A stretch of 33,873 nt of DNA from Flavobacteriaceae bacterium (GTDB taxonomy: Bacteria > Bacteroidota > Bacteroidia > Flavobacteriales > Flavobacteriaceae), in assembly GCA_013373385.1 (NCBI GenBank), contig JABXHX010000062.1:1-33873 (forward strand). The letters are read 5' to 3'. The notes under the pieces are model-generated. The model saw nothing but the letters and a program-made list of their open reading frames with translations. It was not told the origin of the DNA and did no database searches. Made by a program: the position numbers and the translations under genes. Of the stretch, positions 7,936 through 16,237 are shown piece after piece; positions within the stretch are counted from its first letter, which is position 1, and each line of letters opens with the position of its first letter.

Positions 7936-9108
7936 TTAAATAAAGGCATTTATTTTTCTATCTCTACGTGTAAAATACCATCTGTTGTTTTGAATACTTT
8001 TTTTTCTAAACCCAAATAAATGAAAAATTTGTGTTGTTAAAAACCTTGCTGTTTTGGGATTTACAATTAATGTATAAGTATCTCTATTGTCTTGCTTTAT
8101 ACCCGGTAAAATTCTTAACACATGGTACAACTTTAACGTTCTTACTAATATAGACAAGTAAAGCCAAAATCTTGGTATTCTAGTAATAATAAAAAAACCG
8201 TCATCACCTTGTTGTTGGTATAAAGGCATAAAAATTTTTCCTTCCATCGGTGAACCCACAATGCTTCCATTACTTATCGCTAATTTTTGATGCTTGGTTA
8301 TAGTTTCAAAATTTGTGAATCCGTCTAACATTGCAAACCGCTCTTGTTTGCCAATTTGATATTTATACTTGATTTCATAAAAATCTTGTACATCATTGAA
8401 AAAGGATAAATAGTGTTTGTGAAAATCATATTTTTCAATCTCGCTTTTTGCTATACAACCCGAAGCTTCTAGTGCTAACCAAATAAAAGCCACACAATTA
8501 TCTATTGAAGTTTCATTATAATGCTGCCCAGCCTCAAAACCCAAAGCAACATGCCCAAATTCGTTGATAAACGTTAACAAAGGTCCCTCTAAATATTCTT
8601 CAATTCCTAAAACAGTTGGCATAGCAAACACGTTAGAAAACTTTCTGTTATTTAAAGAATCGCTAATGGTAATAAAAGGATTGGTTTCTGATGAAGTTGT
8701 ATGCAAGTCTATAAAGTAAAAAGGACCAGCTTCTATTGCTACGATTTCTTTTATCACTTTATAAATACTTGTACGCTCGTTATATTCGGTAAAATTTGTG
8801 TTTGTAGTGTTCGCTAATGCATCTTTTGTCCAAATTCTATTCAAATCAACATCTACAAATCGTTCATTTTTTTCAATTGCTTGGATATTACCACTAATTG
8901 CATAAAAATTACCTACTAACGGAATCTCCTTTTCAACCATAACTGTATATACTTTTTGCAAAGCCTTTACACCAGCAAGTTCATTACCGTGAATTCCGCC
9001 AAAAAAAATAACAGTAGGTGTACCTTTACTTCCTTTTACATCACCTATAATTCGTTGTATTTTTAGCTTAGTATCGATATTTCCTACTACTTTGTTTTTA
9101 ATATTCAT
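7936..9108 (-). CDS. AstE/AspA-family zinc-dependent deacylase
   Basis: A 390-residue member of the succinylglutamate desuccinylase/aspartoacylase branch of the M14 metallopeptidase fold, which hydrolyses amide bonds of N-acylated amino acids. Zinc ligands are visible as GGIHGNE (H40, E43) and the later FIDLHTTS (H136). DVDLNR (86-91) supplies the substrate-carboxylate arginine, and GFEAGQH (E192) fits the catalytic glutamate. The C-terminal half is longer than in classical AspA or AstE proteins. It follows the GCS2/CBS ligase gene by 3 bases and must be co-transcribed. The pairing suggests that it trims or recycles a product of that ligase, which is inference. No arginine succinyltransferase genes are near, so a role in arginine breakdown is unlikely. 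Confidence 0.82.
   Translation of the reverse strand: MNIKNKVVGNIDTKLKIQRIIGDVKGSKGTPTVIFFGGIHGNELAGVKALQKVYTVMVEKEIPLVGNFYAISGNIQAIEKNERFVDVDLNRIWTKDALANTTNTNFTEYNERTSIYKVIKEIVAIEAGPFYFIDLHTTSSETNPFITISDSLNNRKFSNVFAMPTVLGIEEYLEGPLLTFINEFGHVALGFEAGQHYNETSIDNCVAFIWLALEASGCIAKSEIEKYDFHKHYLSFFNDVQDFYEIKYKYQIGKQERFAMLDGFTNFETITKHQKLAISNGSIVGSPMEGKIFMPLYQQQGDDGFFIITRIPRFWLYLSILVRTLKLYHVLRILPGIKQDNRDTYTLIVNPKTARFLTTQIFHLFGFRKKSIQNNRWYFTRRDRKINAFI
7938..7955. terminator. Weak AT-rich hairpin between rmuC and the deacylase gene
   Basis: AAATAAA pairs with TTTATTT around GGCA, with T on one side and A on the other, inside the last codons of the deacylase gene. It could serve both convergent genes but is thermodynamically weak. 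Confidence 0.3.
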
Positions 9109-9111
9109 AAA

Positions 9112-10998
9112 CTAACTATTCAACAAATTTTCAATTTTACTCGCATCTTTAGTTGTAAAAATACCTAAAAGCTCATCTACCTCGGTTATCAATACGCAAC
9201 TACTATTTTCTTGACGCATCAATTTCATTGCTTTACTCACTTTGTCTTCTGGAGTTAAGGATATAAAGCTTTGACTCATCACTCTTTTTGCAAGAATATT
9301 TTTATTTTTTTCTATAGTAAAATCATACTTTCTTAATTGATCTTTTTCTATCAAACCTACAATTTTATTTGCCGCATTAACAACAGGCAGGTGATGAATA
9401 CTTTTCCATTCCATGATTTTAAAAACCAACTCAATCAAATCGTTTTCATTTACTACAAAGATTTCAGTAGACATTACTTTGTAGAGTTTATCAAATCTTT
9501 TCTCTATATCTGTCTTTGTCAACGTAATATTTTTCCATCGATGTACCGGTAGGTTTAATTGCTGATTTTTATATGAGTGGTGTGCCAATAGTACATTTCT
9601 TTCGTAATTAGATGTGCTGTCTTTTAATTTTCGTTTATTTCTGATAATCCATTTACTACCAGTTGTATTCTTTTTTACTCTTTTTTTTATAATATCTAGA
9701 TAATACTCAATTTCTCTTGAGTTAATTTGTGATTTTTTTAACCCCTTTTTAGCTAAAGGGATTAATACTTTTAAAGTAAGCTTCTTAGCAGATATTCCTT
9801 TTCCAAACCAATTAAAGTAAGTATTAATACCTGTTCTAGCTGCATTGACAAAATTGCTTCTTGCATCAGCAAAAGCCATTTTTGTATAAATTTTTCTATA
9901 TTCATCTGGTAAGGCCTGCATAACACCAACCCAAAACATAGCATTGGCAATTTCGTCTTTAATACTTGGTCCCGAAGGGATATATCTATTCTCTATTCGT
10001 AAATGCGCTACATTATTATGAACACCATAACACAATCGATTCCATTTATATAAGGTACCATTATGCAGATTCAGCGCTTTTAGCTTTGGCATAATGCCAT
10101 TTTCTAAACACGCTAACGAGTTTTCTTCAAATTCTGATGTAACTAGCGGTGCATGCCTTGCAATATCGTCTGTAAACAATTCTAAAATAGAATCTTTTAC
10201 CCAGCTATAACCAAAAGAAACTCTTGGTTTTTGTTCTCTCTGATGATAGGTTTGATTGCGTAAATCTATACTTTGCTGAAATAAGGCTATTCTAGTTTCA
10301 CTCCACAGTTCTTTACCAAAGAGTAACGGTGAATTTGACATAACAGATAACATTGGCCCTGCAATTGCTTGCGACCAATTGTACATATCTATTGCATCTG
10401 CTACATCTATTTGTAAGTGTACTTGAAAACTAGTGTTGCATGCCTCAAACAAAATAGATTCGTGTTTCATATTCAGTTCTTCTACGCCTTGAATATGCAG
10501 TCTAAAATCGTCTCCTCTAATACTTTTAATAACATTATTAAGTGTTCTATAACGCTTAAACGGCGTCATATTCTTAAATACTAAATCTTTCTTTTTTAAG
10601 GTTGATAAAATTCCTGTAAGAAGAATTTTATTGTTCTCTACTTCGTTGGCCTTTTCATTTACTTTATGTACCAAGTCTGTTAGTTGTTTTTCTAACTTAG
10701 AAAAGCAATCTTTGGTCAACTCAAAAGGATCTAAATTTATTTCTAAATTAAACAATGCTAATTCTGTTGTTAAATGTGGATCATTTACTTTTTCTAAAAT
10801 TTTAAGCGCGTTTAAAGATGGTCTGTAATCTTTATCTACAATGCATAATTCTTGCTCTGCTCCGACTCTTTGAATGCCTTTTTCAAACAATCCATCATGA
10901 ATCATTTGCTTAAAGGCTTTGACATCGTTTAATAAATGATTTACAAAATTTTTGCGCTGCTTTTGTGTAGTAATTGCTGTAACTAGTTGAGAACCCAT
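9112..10998 (-). CDS. GCS2-family carboxylate-amine ligase fused to tandem CBS domains
   Basis: A 628-residue protein. Residues about 30-400 form a glutamate-cysteine-ligase-type-2 domain: RVGAEQEL (44-51) and FNLEINLDP (83-91) carry the nucleotide/metal acidic residues, with QVHLQ (192-196) and the signature RIENRYIPSGP (334-344). The C-terminus has two CBS motifs (about 505-555, with SIHHLPVVN and IVGLIEKDQL; about 570-622, ending LGIFTTKDA), which usually sense adenine nucleotides. A basic linker (about 400-500) separates the two parts. The domain should join an amino group to a carboxylate using ATP; glutamate plus cysteine is only one option. This lineage appears to use bacillithiol (ytxJ is in the window), so classical glutathione synthesis is doubtful. 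It is first in an operon with the AstE/AspA-type deacylase. Confidence 0.85.
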   Translation of the reverse strand: MGSQLVTAITTQKQRKNFVNHLLNDVKAFKQMIHDGLFEKGIQRVGAEQELCIVDKDYRPSLNALKILEKVNDPHLTTELALFNLEINLDPFELTKDCFSKLEKQLTDLVHKVNEKANEVENNKILLTGILSTLKKKDLVFKNMTPFKRYRTLNNVIKSIRGDDFRLHIQGVEELNMKHESILFEACNTSFQVHLQIDVADAIDMYNWSQAIAGPMLSVMSNSPLLFGKELWSETRIALFQQSIDLRNQTYHQREQKPRVSFGYSWVKDSILELFTDDIARHAPLVTSEFEENSLACLENGIMPKLKALNLHNGTLYKWNRLCYGVHNNVAHLRIENRYIPSGPSIKDEIANAMFWVGVMQALPDEYRKIYTKMAFADARSNFVNAARTGINTYFNWFGKGISAKKLTLKVLIPLAKKGLKKSQINSREIEYYLDIIKKRVKKNTTGSKWIIRNKRKLKDSTSNYERNVLLAHHSYKNQQLNLPVHRWKNITLTKTDIEKRFDKLYKVMSTEIFVVNENDLIELVFKIMEWKSIHHLPVVNAANKIVGLIEKDQLRKYDFTIEKNKNILAKRVMSQSFISLTPEDKVSKAMKLMRQENSSCVLITEVDELLGIFTTKDASKIENLLNS

Positions 10999-11083
10999 TG
11001 TAATAGAATTTACAACTACTAAGTAATTACTTTCTTTTTAAAATAAATATGATATTTATCAGAATAGCAATAACTTATAAAAC

Positions 11084-11108
11084 AAAAAAAGCAGCCAAAT
11101 GGCTGCTT
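11084..11108 (-). terminator. Terminator of glyA
   Basis: On the minus strand, AAGCAGCC, an ATTT loop and GGCTGCTT are followed by a T run (plus-strand A7 at 11084-11090), 22 bases after the glyA stop. It separates glyA from the ligase/deacylase operon. Confidence 0.8.
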
Positions 11109-11129
11109 CTGCTTTTTAAAAGATGATGG

Positions 11130-12404
11130 TTACATTACAAACAATCTTCGAGAACTCATCATCTCTTCTACTCTTTCTCCTATTTCAACTAATGCTGTTT
11201 CGTTGTCGTGATTTTGGATTGCTTCATCAATAAAATCAACTACTTGCTGCATGTCGGTTTCTTTCAATCCTCTAGTTGTCACTGCGGCTGTACCTACACG
11301 GATACCAGAGGTTACAAACGGACTCTTATCATCAAACGGAACCATGTTTTTGTTTACCGTTATTTCTGCTTTTCCTAACGCAATCTCTGCATCTTTTCCA
11401 GAGATATTCTTGTTACGTAGGTCTATTAACATACAGTGATTGTCTGTACCTCCAGAAATAATATCATATCCTTTAGCTACAAATGCTTTAGCCATTGCTG
11501 CGGCATTTTCTTTTACCTGAATTTGATATTCTAAAAATTCATCTGTCAATGCTTCTCCAAATGCTACCGCTTTTGCCGCAATAACATGCTCTAACGGTCC
11601 TCCTTGATTTCCTGGAAAAACTGCCGAATTAATTAATGTCGACATTTTTTTAGGCTTACCACTTTTTAAAGTCTCTCCAAACGGATTGTCAAAGTCTTTA
11701 CCAATCATAATCATTCCTCCTCTTGGTCCGCGTAATGTTTTGTGCGTAGTAGTGGTAACAACATGACAGTGCGGTAAAGGATCATTTAAAATTCCTTTGG
11801 CAATTAATCCAGCTGGATGTGAAATATCTGCCATTAAAATAGCACCAACACTATCTGCAATTTCTCTAAACTTCTTAAAGTCAATATCTCTAGAATAAGC
11901 AGATGCTCCAGCAATAATTAATTTTGGTTTATGTGTATTTGCTTGCGCTTCTAAATGATTATAGTCTATATATCCAGTTTCTTTATCTACTCCATAAAAC
12001 ACAGGATTGTATAATTTCCCTGAAAAATTTACTGGTGAACCATGAGTAAGATGTCCTCCATGTGATAAATCGAAACCTAAAATAGTATCACCAGGTTTTA
12101 AGCATGCTGCAAAAACAGCTGTATTTGCTTGAGAGCCTGAGTGTGGTTGTACGTTTACATATTCTGCTCCAAATAATTCTTTTGCTCTATCAATAGCTAT
12201 TTGTTCAATTATATCTACAACTTCACACCCACCATAATATCTTTTACCAGGATATCCTTCTGCATATTTATTGGTTAAGATAGAGCCTTGTGCTCTCATT
12301 ACTTCATCACTTACAAAGTTTTCAGAAGCTATTAATTCTAGTCCGTTTTGTTGTCTTTCTCTTTCTTCTTGAATAAGGTCAAAAATCTGATTATCTAGTT
12401 GCAT
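11130..12404 (-). CDS. glyA: Serine hydroxymethyltransferase
   Basis: A 424-residue PLP enzyme that interconverts serine and glycine and loads tetrahydrofolate with a one-carbon unit in the cytoplasm. The PLP lysine is in [14 protein letters not shown] (K222). Other landmarks are LIASENF near the start, [27 protein letters not shown] and [13 protein letters not shown] near the end. The length matches bacterial GlyA. Its promoter region (12405-12515) is shared with divergent fahA, and the gene has its own terminator. Together with GcvT it links serine, glycine and folate metabolism. Confidence 0.98.
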   Translation of the reverse strand: MQLDNQIFDLIQEERERQQNGLELIASENFVSDEVMRAQGSILTNKYAEGYPGKRYYGGCEVVDIIEQIAIDRAKELFGAEYVNVQPHSGSQANTAVFAACLKPGDTILGFDLSHGGHLTHGSPVNFSGKLYNPVFYGVDKETGYIDYNHLEAQANTHKPKLIIAGASAYSRDIDFKKFREIADSVGAILMADISHPAGLIAKGILNDPLPHCHVVTTTTHKTLRGPRGGMIMIGKDFDNPFGETLKSGKPKKMSTLINSAVFPGNQGGPLEHVIAAKAVAFGEALTDEFLEYQIQVKENAAAMAKAFVAKGYDIISGGTDNHCMLIDLRNKNISGKDAEIALGKAEITVNKNMVPFDDKSPFVTSGIRVGTAAVTTRGLKETDMQQVVDFIDEAIQNHDNETALVEIGERVEEMMSSRRLFVM

Positions 12405-12429
12405 TGTTATTTGTTTATTAAAAGTGTAT

Positions 12430-12462
12430 CAAAAGTAAGAAAAATCATTTTGCAACTAACAA
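12430..12462 (-). promoter_or_regulatory. glyA: Promoter of glyA
   Basis: The minus strand has TACTTTTG at 12437-12430, a full -7 match, with TTG 22 bases upstream (12462-12460). A second TTG is only 15 bases away. It overlaps the -33 region of the divergent fahA promoter. Confidence 0.55.
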
Positions 12463-12478
12463 CTTTCTACTATATTTG
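12450..12478 (+). promoter_or_regulatory. fahA: Promoter of fahA
   Basis: TTG (12450-12452), an 18-base spacer and TATATTTG (12471-12478) match the Flavobacterium consensus fully. The expected transcription start is near 12484, about 30 bases before the ATG. Confidence 0.75.
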
Positions 12479-12515
12479 ATAAAAATTTAATAATACTCGT
12501 TAACAATATTTACAA

Positions 12516-13805
12516 ATGATCATAACAGCAAATAATCCTAATAGAAAATCTTGGTTAGATGTTCCTAAAAATTCAGACTTTCCCATTCAAAACATTCCTT
12601 TCGGTGTATTTATCACAAAAGATGATATTATTACTATTGGAACAAGAATTGGTGATTACGCGATAGATTTAGGAGCCTTACATCAGTTAGGGTATTTTGA
12701 TGGTATTCCGTTAACTGATGATATTTTCTTACAAGACTCTTTAAACGATTTTATTGCTGATGGACGTAAAACATGGCGCTTGGTTCGCAATAGAATTGCA
12801 GATATTTTTGATGTTACACAAAGCGGATTAAGAGACCACAAAGAGCACAGAGCTGAAGTTATTTTTAGAATGGATGAAATTGAAATGCTATTGCCGGTTT
12901 CGGTTGGAGATTACACCGATTTTTATGCAAGTAGAGAACATGCTACCAATGTTGGAACATTATTTAGAGATCCAGAAAATGCCCTAATGCCTAACTGGTT
13001 ACATGTACCTATTGGTTATCATGGTCGTAGCTCTTCAATTGTTCCATCTGGTACACCAATTAAAAGACCCATTGGGCAATCTAAGCCTGCAGAAGGAACG
13101 AATACTCCAGGTTTCGGCCCTTCAAAATTATTAGACTTTGAATTGGAAATGGCTTTTATTACTACTGATGCCAACGATTTAGGAGATAGAATTTCTATTG
13201 AAGAAGCTGAAGAATACATCTTTGGAATGGTGCTATTTAACGATTGGTCTGCAAGAGATATTCAAGGTTGGGAATACCAACCATTAGGCCCATTTTTAGG
13301 TAAAAGCTTTGCTTCTACAATTTCTCCATGGATTGTTACTTTGGATGCTTTAGAACCTTTTAGAACAGATAATCCAGAGCAAGTTTACAAACCTTTACCT
13401 TATTTACAAGTAGAAGGTAAAAAGAGTTATGACATAAAATTACAAGTAGGAATAAAACCAGAAGGGAAAGAAGAAACCGTAGTTGCTAACTCTAACTTTA
13501 AGTATATGTATTGGACGATGGTACAGCAATTAGCACACCACACCGTTAATGGTTGTCCTGTAGAAGCAGGTGATATGATGGGTTCAGGTACAATTTCTGG
13601 ACCAACTAAAGATAGTTATGGCTCTATGTTAGAGTTGACTTGGAAAGGACAAAATCCTATACAAATGAATGATGGCTCAGAAAGAAAATTTATCAATGAT
13701 CACGATACAGTTATTATGAGAGCACACTGTGAAAATGAAAATGTTAGAATTGGATTCGGAGATTGTGTTGGTAAAGTACTACCTGCAGAAGAATTTAAGA
13801 AATAA
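12516..13805 (+). CDS. fahA: Fumarylacetoacetase
   Basis: The 429-residue last enzyme of tyrosine/homogentisate breakdown, hydrolysing 4-fumarylacetoacetate to fumarate and acetoacetate. It has the small N-terminal SH3-like domain found in true FahA proteins (about 1-125) and then the catalytic barrel. The metal/catalytic stretch DYTDFYASREHATNVG contains D135 and H142. Later motifs are LDFELEMAF, NDWSARDIQGWEYQPLGPFLGKSF and GDMMGSGTISGP. The length agrees with the family (about 420 residues), well above the short FAH-domain proteins. Homogentisate dioxygenase and HPPD are not in the window. It is divergent from glyA, with overlapping promoters, and is followed by a strong terminator. Confidence 0.96.
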   Translation: MIITANNPNRKSWLDVPKNSDFPIQNIPFGVFITKDDIITIGTRIGDYAIDLGALHQLGYFDGIPLTDDIFLQDSLNDFIADGRKTWRLVRNRIADIFDVTQSGLRDHKEHRAEVIFRMDEIEMLLPVSVGDYTDFYASREHATNVGTLFRDPENALMPNWLHVPIGYHGRSSSIVPSGTPIKRPIGQSKPAEGTNTPGFGPSKLLDFELEMAFITTDANDLGDRISIEEAEEYIFGMVLFNDWSARDIQGWEYQPLGPFLGKSFASTISPWIVTLDALEPFRTDNPEQVYKPLPYLQVEGKKSYDIKLQVGIKPEGKEETVVANSNFKYMYWTMVQQLAHHTVNGCPVEAGDMMGSGTISGPTKDSYGSMLELTWKGQNPIQMNDGSERKFINDHDTVIMRAHCENENVRIGFGDCVGKVLPAEEFKK

Positions 13806-13822
13806 CTTAGTAATCTAATTAC

Positions 13823-13860
13823 AATAAAAAAGGATGTTCAAAAGAACATCCTTTTTTATT
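13823..13860. terminator. Strong bidirectional terminator after fahA
   Basis: A perfect 17-base stem with an AAAA loop. Its core GGATGTTC/GAACATCC lies between A6 and T6 runs. It sits between fahA and the convergent 716-residue gene. Confidence 0.85.
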
Positions 13861-13910
13861 GTAAATTGAATTCTTAACTAAGAATAATTTCATAAAAAGA
13901 CAACAAATAC

Positions 13911-16061
13911 TTATTGTTTATTCTTTGACATTAATAATTCATTTTGCTTCTTTATTTTACGTTTTTTACCAACACCTTTTAAATATTCACCTATTTGAAT
14001 ATCAAAACCAAAATTTATAAATGCGTTGTCTTTCATAGCTTTAAACCCTCCAGTTTCCAATATAGGCATACCAATAGAAACATTAAAATCTAATGCATTA
14101 TAAAATGTAAGCCCCAAACCAGCTCCAACCATTGGGTAATTAAATTCTTTATTTGTGCTAGAGTTTATAAGATTATATAATATACCTGAACCATAAATTA
14201 ATGCATGAAAGTTTGAAATTATTGGTTCTTTTGGTGGTGAAGTTTTTATATAATTATATCCAAAACTTCCATAAGTCTCTCCTGGATTTTTAGGTAACCA
14301 AGCACCTTTATTAATAAATTTAAACTTTATTCCTAATTTTTCACTAAAATGTGAGATATTACTTATTTTTTCATTATTTCCTATATCTACTTGACCATTA
14401 AGAAAAGAAGTTGTGTTTATTCCTACAGTAAAAAGAAATTCAAATCGTCTAATTTTATCAGATTGAATTGTGTTTAATTTTACTAAGAAACTTTCTACAT
14501 TAAAAACCAAATACTCATTTCCTTCATTGTCTGTTGTTATTACTGTATAATCTTTCACAAAGGTGTTAATGGTAGAGAGTGCACTCTTAATTTTACCTGA
14601 TTCAAAAATTTCATCTAAAAGAGAAATTAAATTTGTGTATTCAGAAAAGGTTTTTGTTTTATCAAACTCATAAAGTTTAGATACTAATTTTAAGAATGGT
14701 TCTGGATCTTTACTCAAATTATTTAGATATTTTGTTTTATTATTTGTTACTAAAATTAAATAGAGATCCCTAGTAAGCTTTATAACAGCATCTTTTGTTT
14801 TTATTAATTCTGGGGCCAGCTTAATACTATACTCAATATTTGGAATAACTTCTGTTTTTAAAGTATAAAGCATATCACTAATTATCAATACTTTTTCTTT
14901 AACATCAATATCAATATCTGAAAGATATAATTTTACTTTTTTGATATAATCTAAACTAGCTGTTAATTTATTAATTGCAGTTTCAACATCCTTTAAATAA
15001 TTCTCATTAATATGTTCTTTTTTAGTTTCTGATATTTTTTTGTAGCTATCAGAGAGTTTTTCCAAAACAGCTATAGTATTCTTTTTAATAGAATCATATT
15101 CATACTTAGTATTATTGTTCTTAGTAAAAAAATTAGAAATTGTATTTGTATTAAAACTACTTGTCTCTATAAACTTTGAAATACTATTGCTTTTAAAACT
15201 CTTGTTATCTAATGCGAATTTTAAAGCGCCAATATATGAAGTGTATTTTTTTATAAAACTCTCCATATTATCATAAACCTTTCTTGAAAATTCTTTATTA
15301 GGTTCTTTAATGAATTCTGAGTCTATTTTTTGAAAAGCTAAATAATTCTGTTGCTGTTTATATTTGTTTAGATAATCATAATTATTAGAATATGAGAGGC
15401 GCATTAACCCTAAATCTCTTAAAGTTTTATCATTTCTAACTACCTCACTAGATATATCTATTAATAACGCTATAAGCTTATAAAGCTTATCATCCTTTGT
15501 TTTTTCTCCTGTATTTATTTGTTTGTTCGCTTTATACTCTATTCTTGATGTTTGTGTATCTAATCCATTATTGGTACTTATAAGCTTTCTATAATTAAGT
15601 CCTTCTTTAAAATCTTTAAGTTTTGTTAACTTATAACCTTTAGCTAAATTTTCTAAGTTTGTTTGATATATAGGCTCCTTATGCGCTTCTTTTAAATAAA
15701 AGTCTACAAAAGCATAAACAAAAACTAAATTTACAGTACTCTCCATAATTTTTCTTGTTCGTACATCTGTATCTGATTCTTGTACTATACCTTTAATTAT
15801 GTTATCTGCATAATTATAAATAGTTCCTCCTGATCCATAAATCTTTTTAAGAAAGGAATTCTGAATTATTTTAATTTTAATTTCATCTTGCTTTTCAGCA
15901 ACAATTCGAGCTATAATCTCAGGATCTAAAGAACCTTTTGAAAAATTGATTCCATCCAACCCAACTTGAAGTGTAGGAGGTTTATGCTCTATTTCTTGAG
16001 CATTCACGTTTATAATAAAAAGTATTAATAACAGTAATAGTATAGATTTTAAATATTTCAT
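13911..16061 (-). CDS. Unrecognised 716-residue envelope protein, helical middle and barrel-like C-terminus
   Basis: I do not recognise this protein. It begins with a clear signal peptide (MKYLKS, a hydrophobic run, cleavage near NVNAQ at about residue 22), so it is exported. Residues about 40-530 are Lys/Asn/Ser-rich and look mostly helical. From about 545 onward there are alternating short strands with aromatic and Gly residues (FLFTVGINTTSF, YGSFGYNYIK, GAGLGLTFYNALDFNVSIG, AFINFGFDIQIG), as in an outer-membrane barrel or barrel-like half. The C-terminus is very basic (KGVGKKRKIKKQ) and does not end in an aromatic residue, which is unusual for a classical barrel. It stands alone between two long palindromes. 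Its composition is more AT-rich than that of its neighbours, so recent gain is possible. No function can be assigned. Confidence 0.85.
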   Translation of the reverse strand: MKYLKSILLLLLILFIINVNAQEIEHKPPTLQVGLDGINFSKGSLDPEIIARIVAEKQDEIKIKIIQNSFLKKIYGSGGTIYNYADNIIKGIVQESDTDVRTRKIMESTVNLVFVYAFVDFYLKEAHKEPIYQTNLENLAKGYKLTKLKDFKEGLNYRKLISTNNGLDTQTSRIEYKANKQINTGEKTKDDKLYKLIALLIDISSEVVRNDKTLRDLGLMRLSYSNNYDYLNKYKQQQNYLAFQKIDSEFIKEPNKEFSRKVYDNMESFIKKYTSYIGALKFALDNKSFKSNSISKFIETSSFNTNTISNFFTKNNNTKYEYDSIKKNTIAVLEKLSDSYKKISETKKEHINENYLKDVETAINKLTASLDYIKKVKLYLSDIDIDVKEKVLIISDMLYTLKTEVIPNIEYSIKLAPELIKTKDAVIKLTRDLYLILVTNNKTKYLNNLSKDPEPFLKLVSKLYEFDKTKTFSEYTNLISLLDEIFESGKIKSALSTINTFVKDYTVITTDNEGNEYLVFNVESFLVKLNTIQSDKIRRFEFLFTVGINTTSFLNGQVDIGNNEKISNISHFSEKLGIKFKFINKGAWLPKNPGETYGSFGYNYIKTSPPKEPIISNFHALIYGSGILYNLINSSTNKEFNYPMVGAGLGLTFYNALDFNVSIGMPILETGGFKAMKDNAFINFGFDIQIGEYLKGVGKKRKIKKQNELLMSKNKQ

Positions 16062-16093
16062 ATCATATTAGTTTCGGAATTAATTTCTTTTGT

Positions 16094-16125
16094 CAAAAAT
16101 TCATATCTAATGTATAAAATTACAA
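16094..16125 (-). promoter_or_regulatory. Candidate promoter of the 716-residue gene
   Basis: On the minus strand, TTG (16125-16123), a 21-base spacer and AATTTTTG (16101-16094) give one mismatch to the -7 consensus. It ends 32 bases before the ATG. Confidence 0.35.
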
Positions 16126-16177
16126 AAACAAACAATTTATATACATCAATTAAACACATGCAATATTGCAGAAAACC

Positions 16178-16221
16178 GCATACAAAGAGGAATGTCTATA
16201 TAGACATTCCTCTTTGTATGC
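16178..16221. terminator. 44-base perfect palindrome downstream of the FKBP gene
   Basis: Every base from 16178 to 16199 pairs with 16221 to 16200. The centre is CTATATAG and the stem includes ACAAAGAGGAATGTC. It lies 16 bases past the FKBP stop (minus strand) and upstream of the 716-residue gene. The likely role is transcription termination, though the T run beyond it is short (GGTTTTC). Confidence 0.65.
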
Positions 16222-16237
16222 TAATTAAACAATTGTA

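Noticed and set aside
11251..11461. Two overlapping plus-strand open frames inside glyA
   Set aside because: Both are antisense shadows of a well-conserved gene with no supporting start or family match.
16159..16170. TGCAATATTGCA palindrome upstream of the 716-residue gene as an operator
   Set aside because: A 12-base AT-rich palindrome is expected by chance in such sequence, and no second copy is seen.
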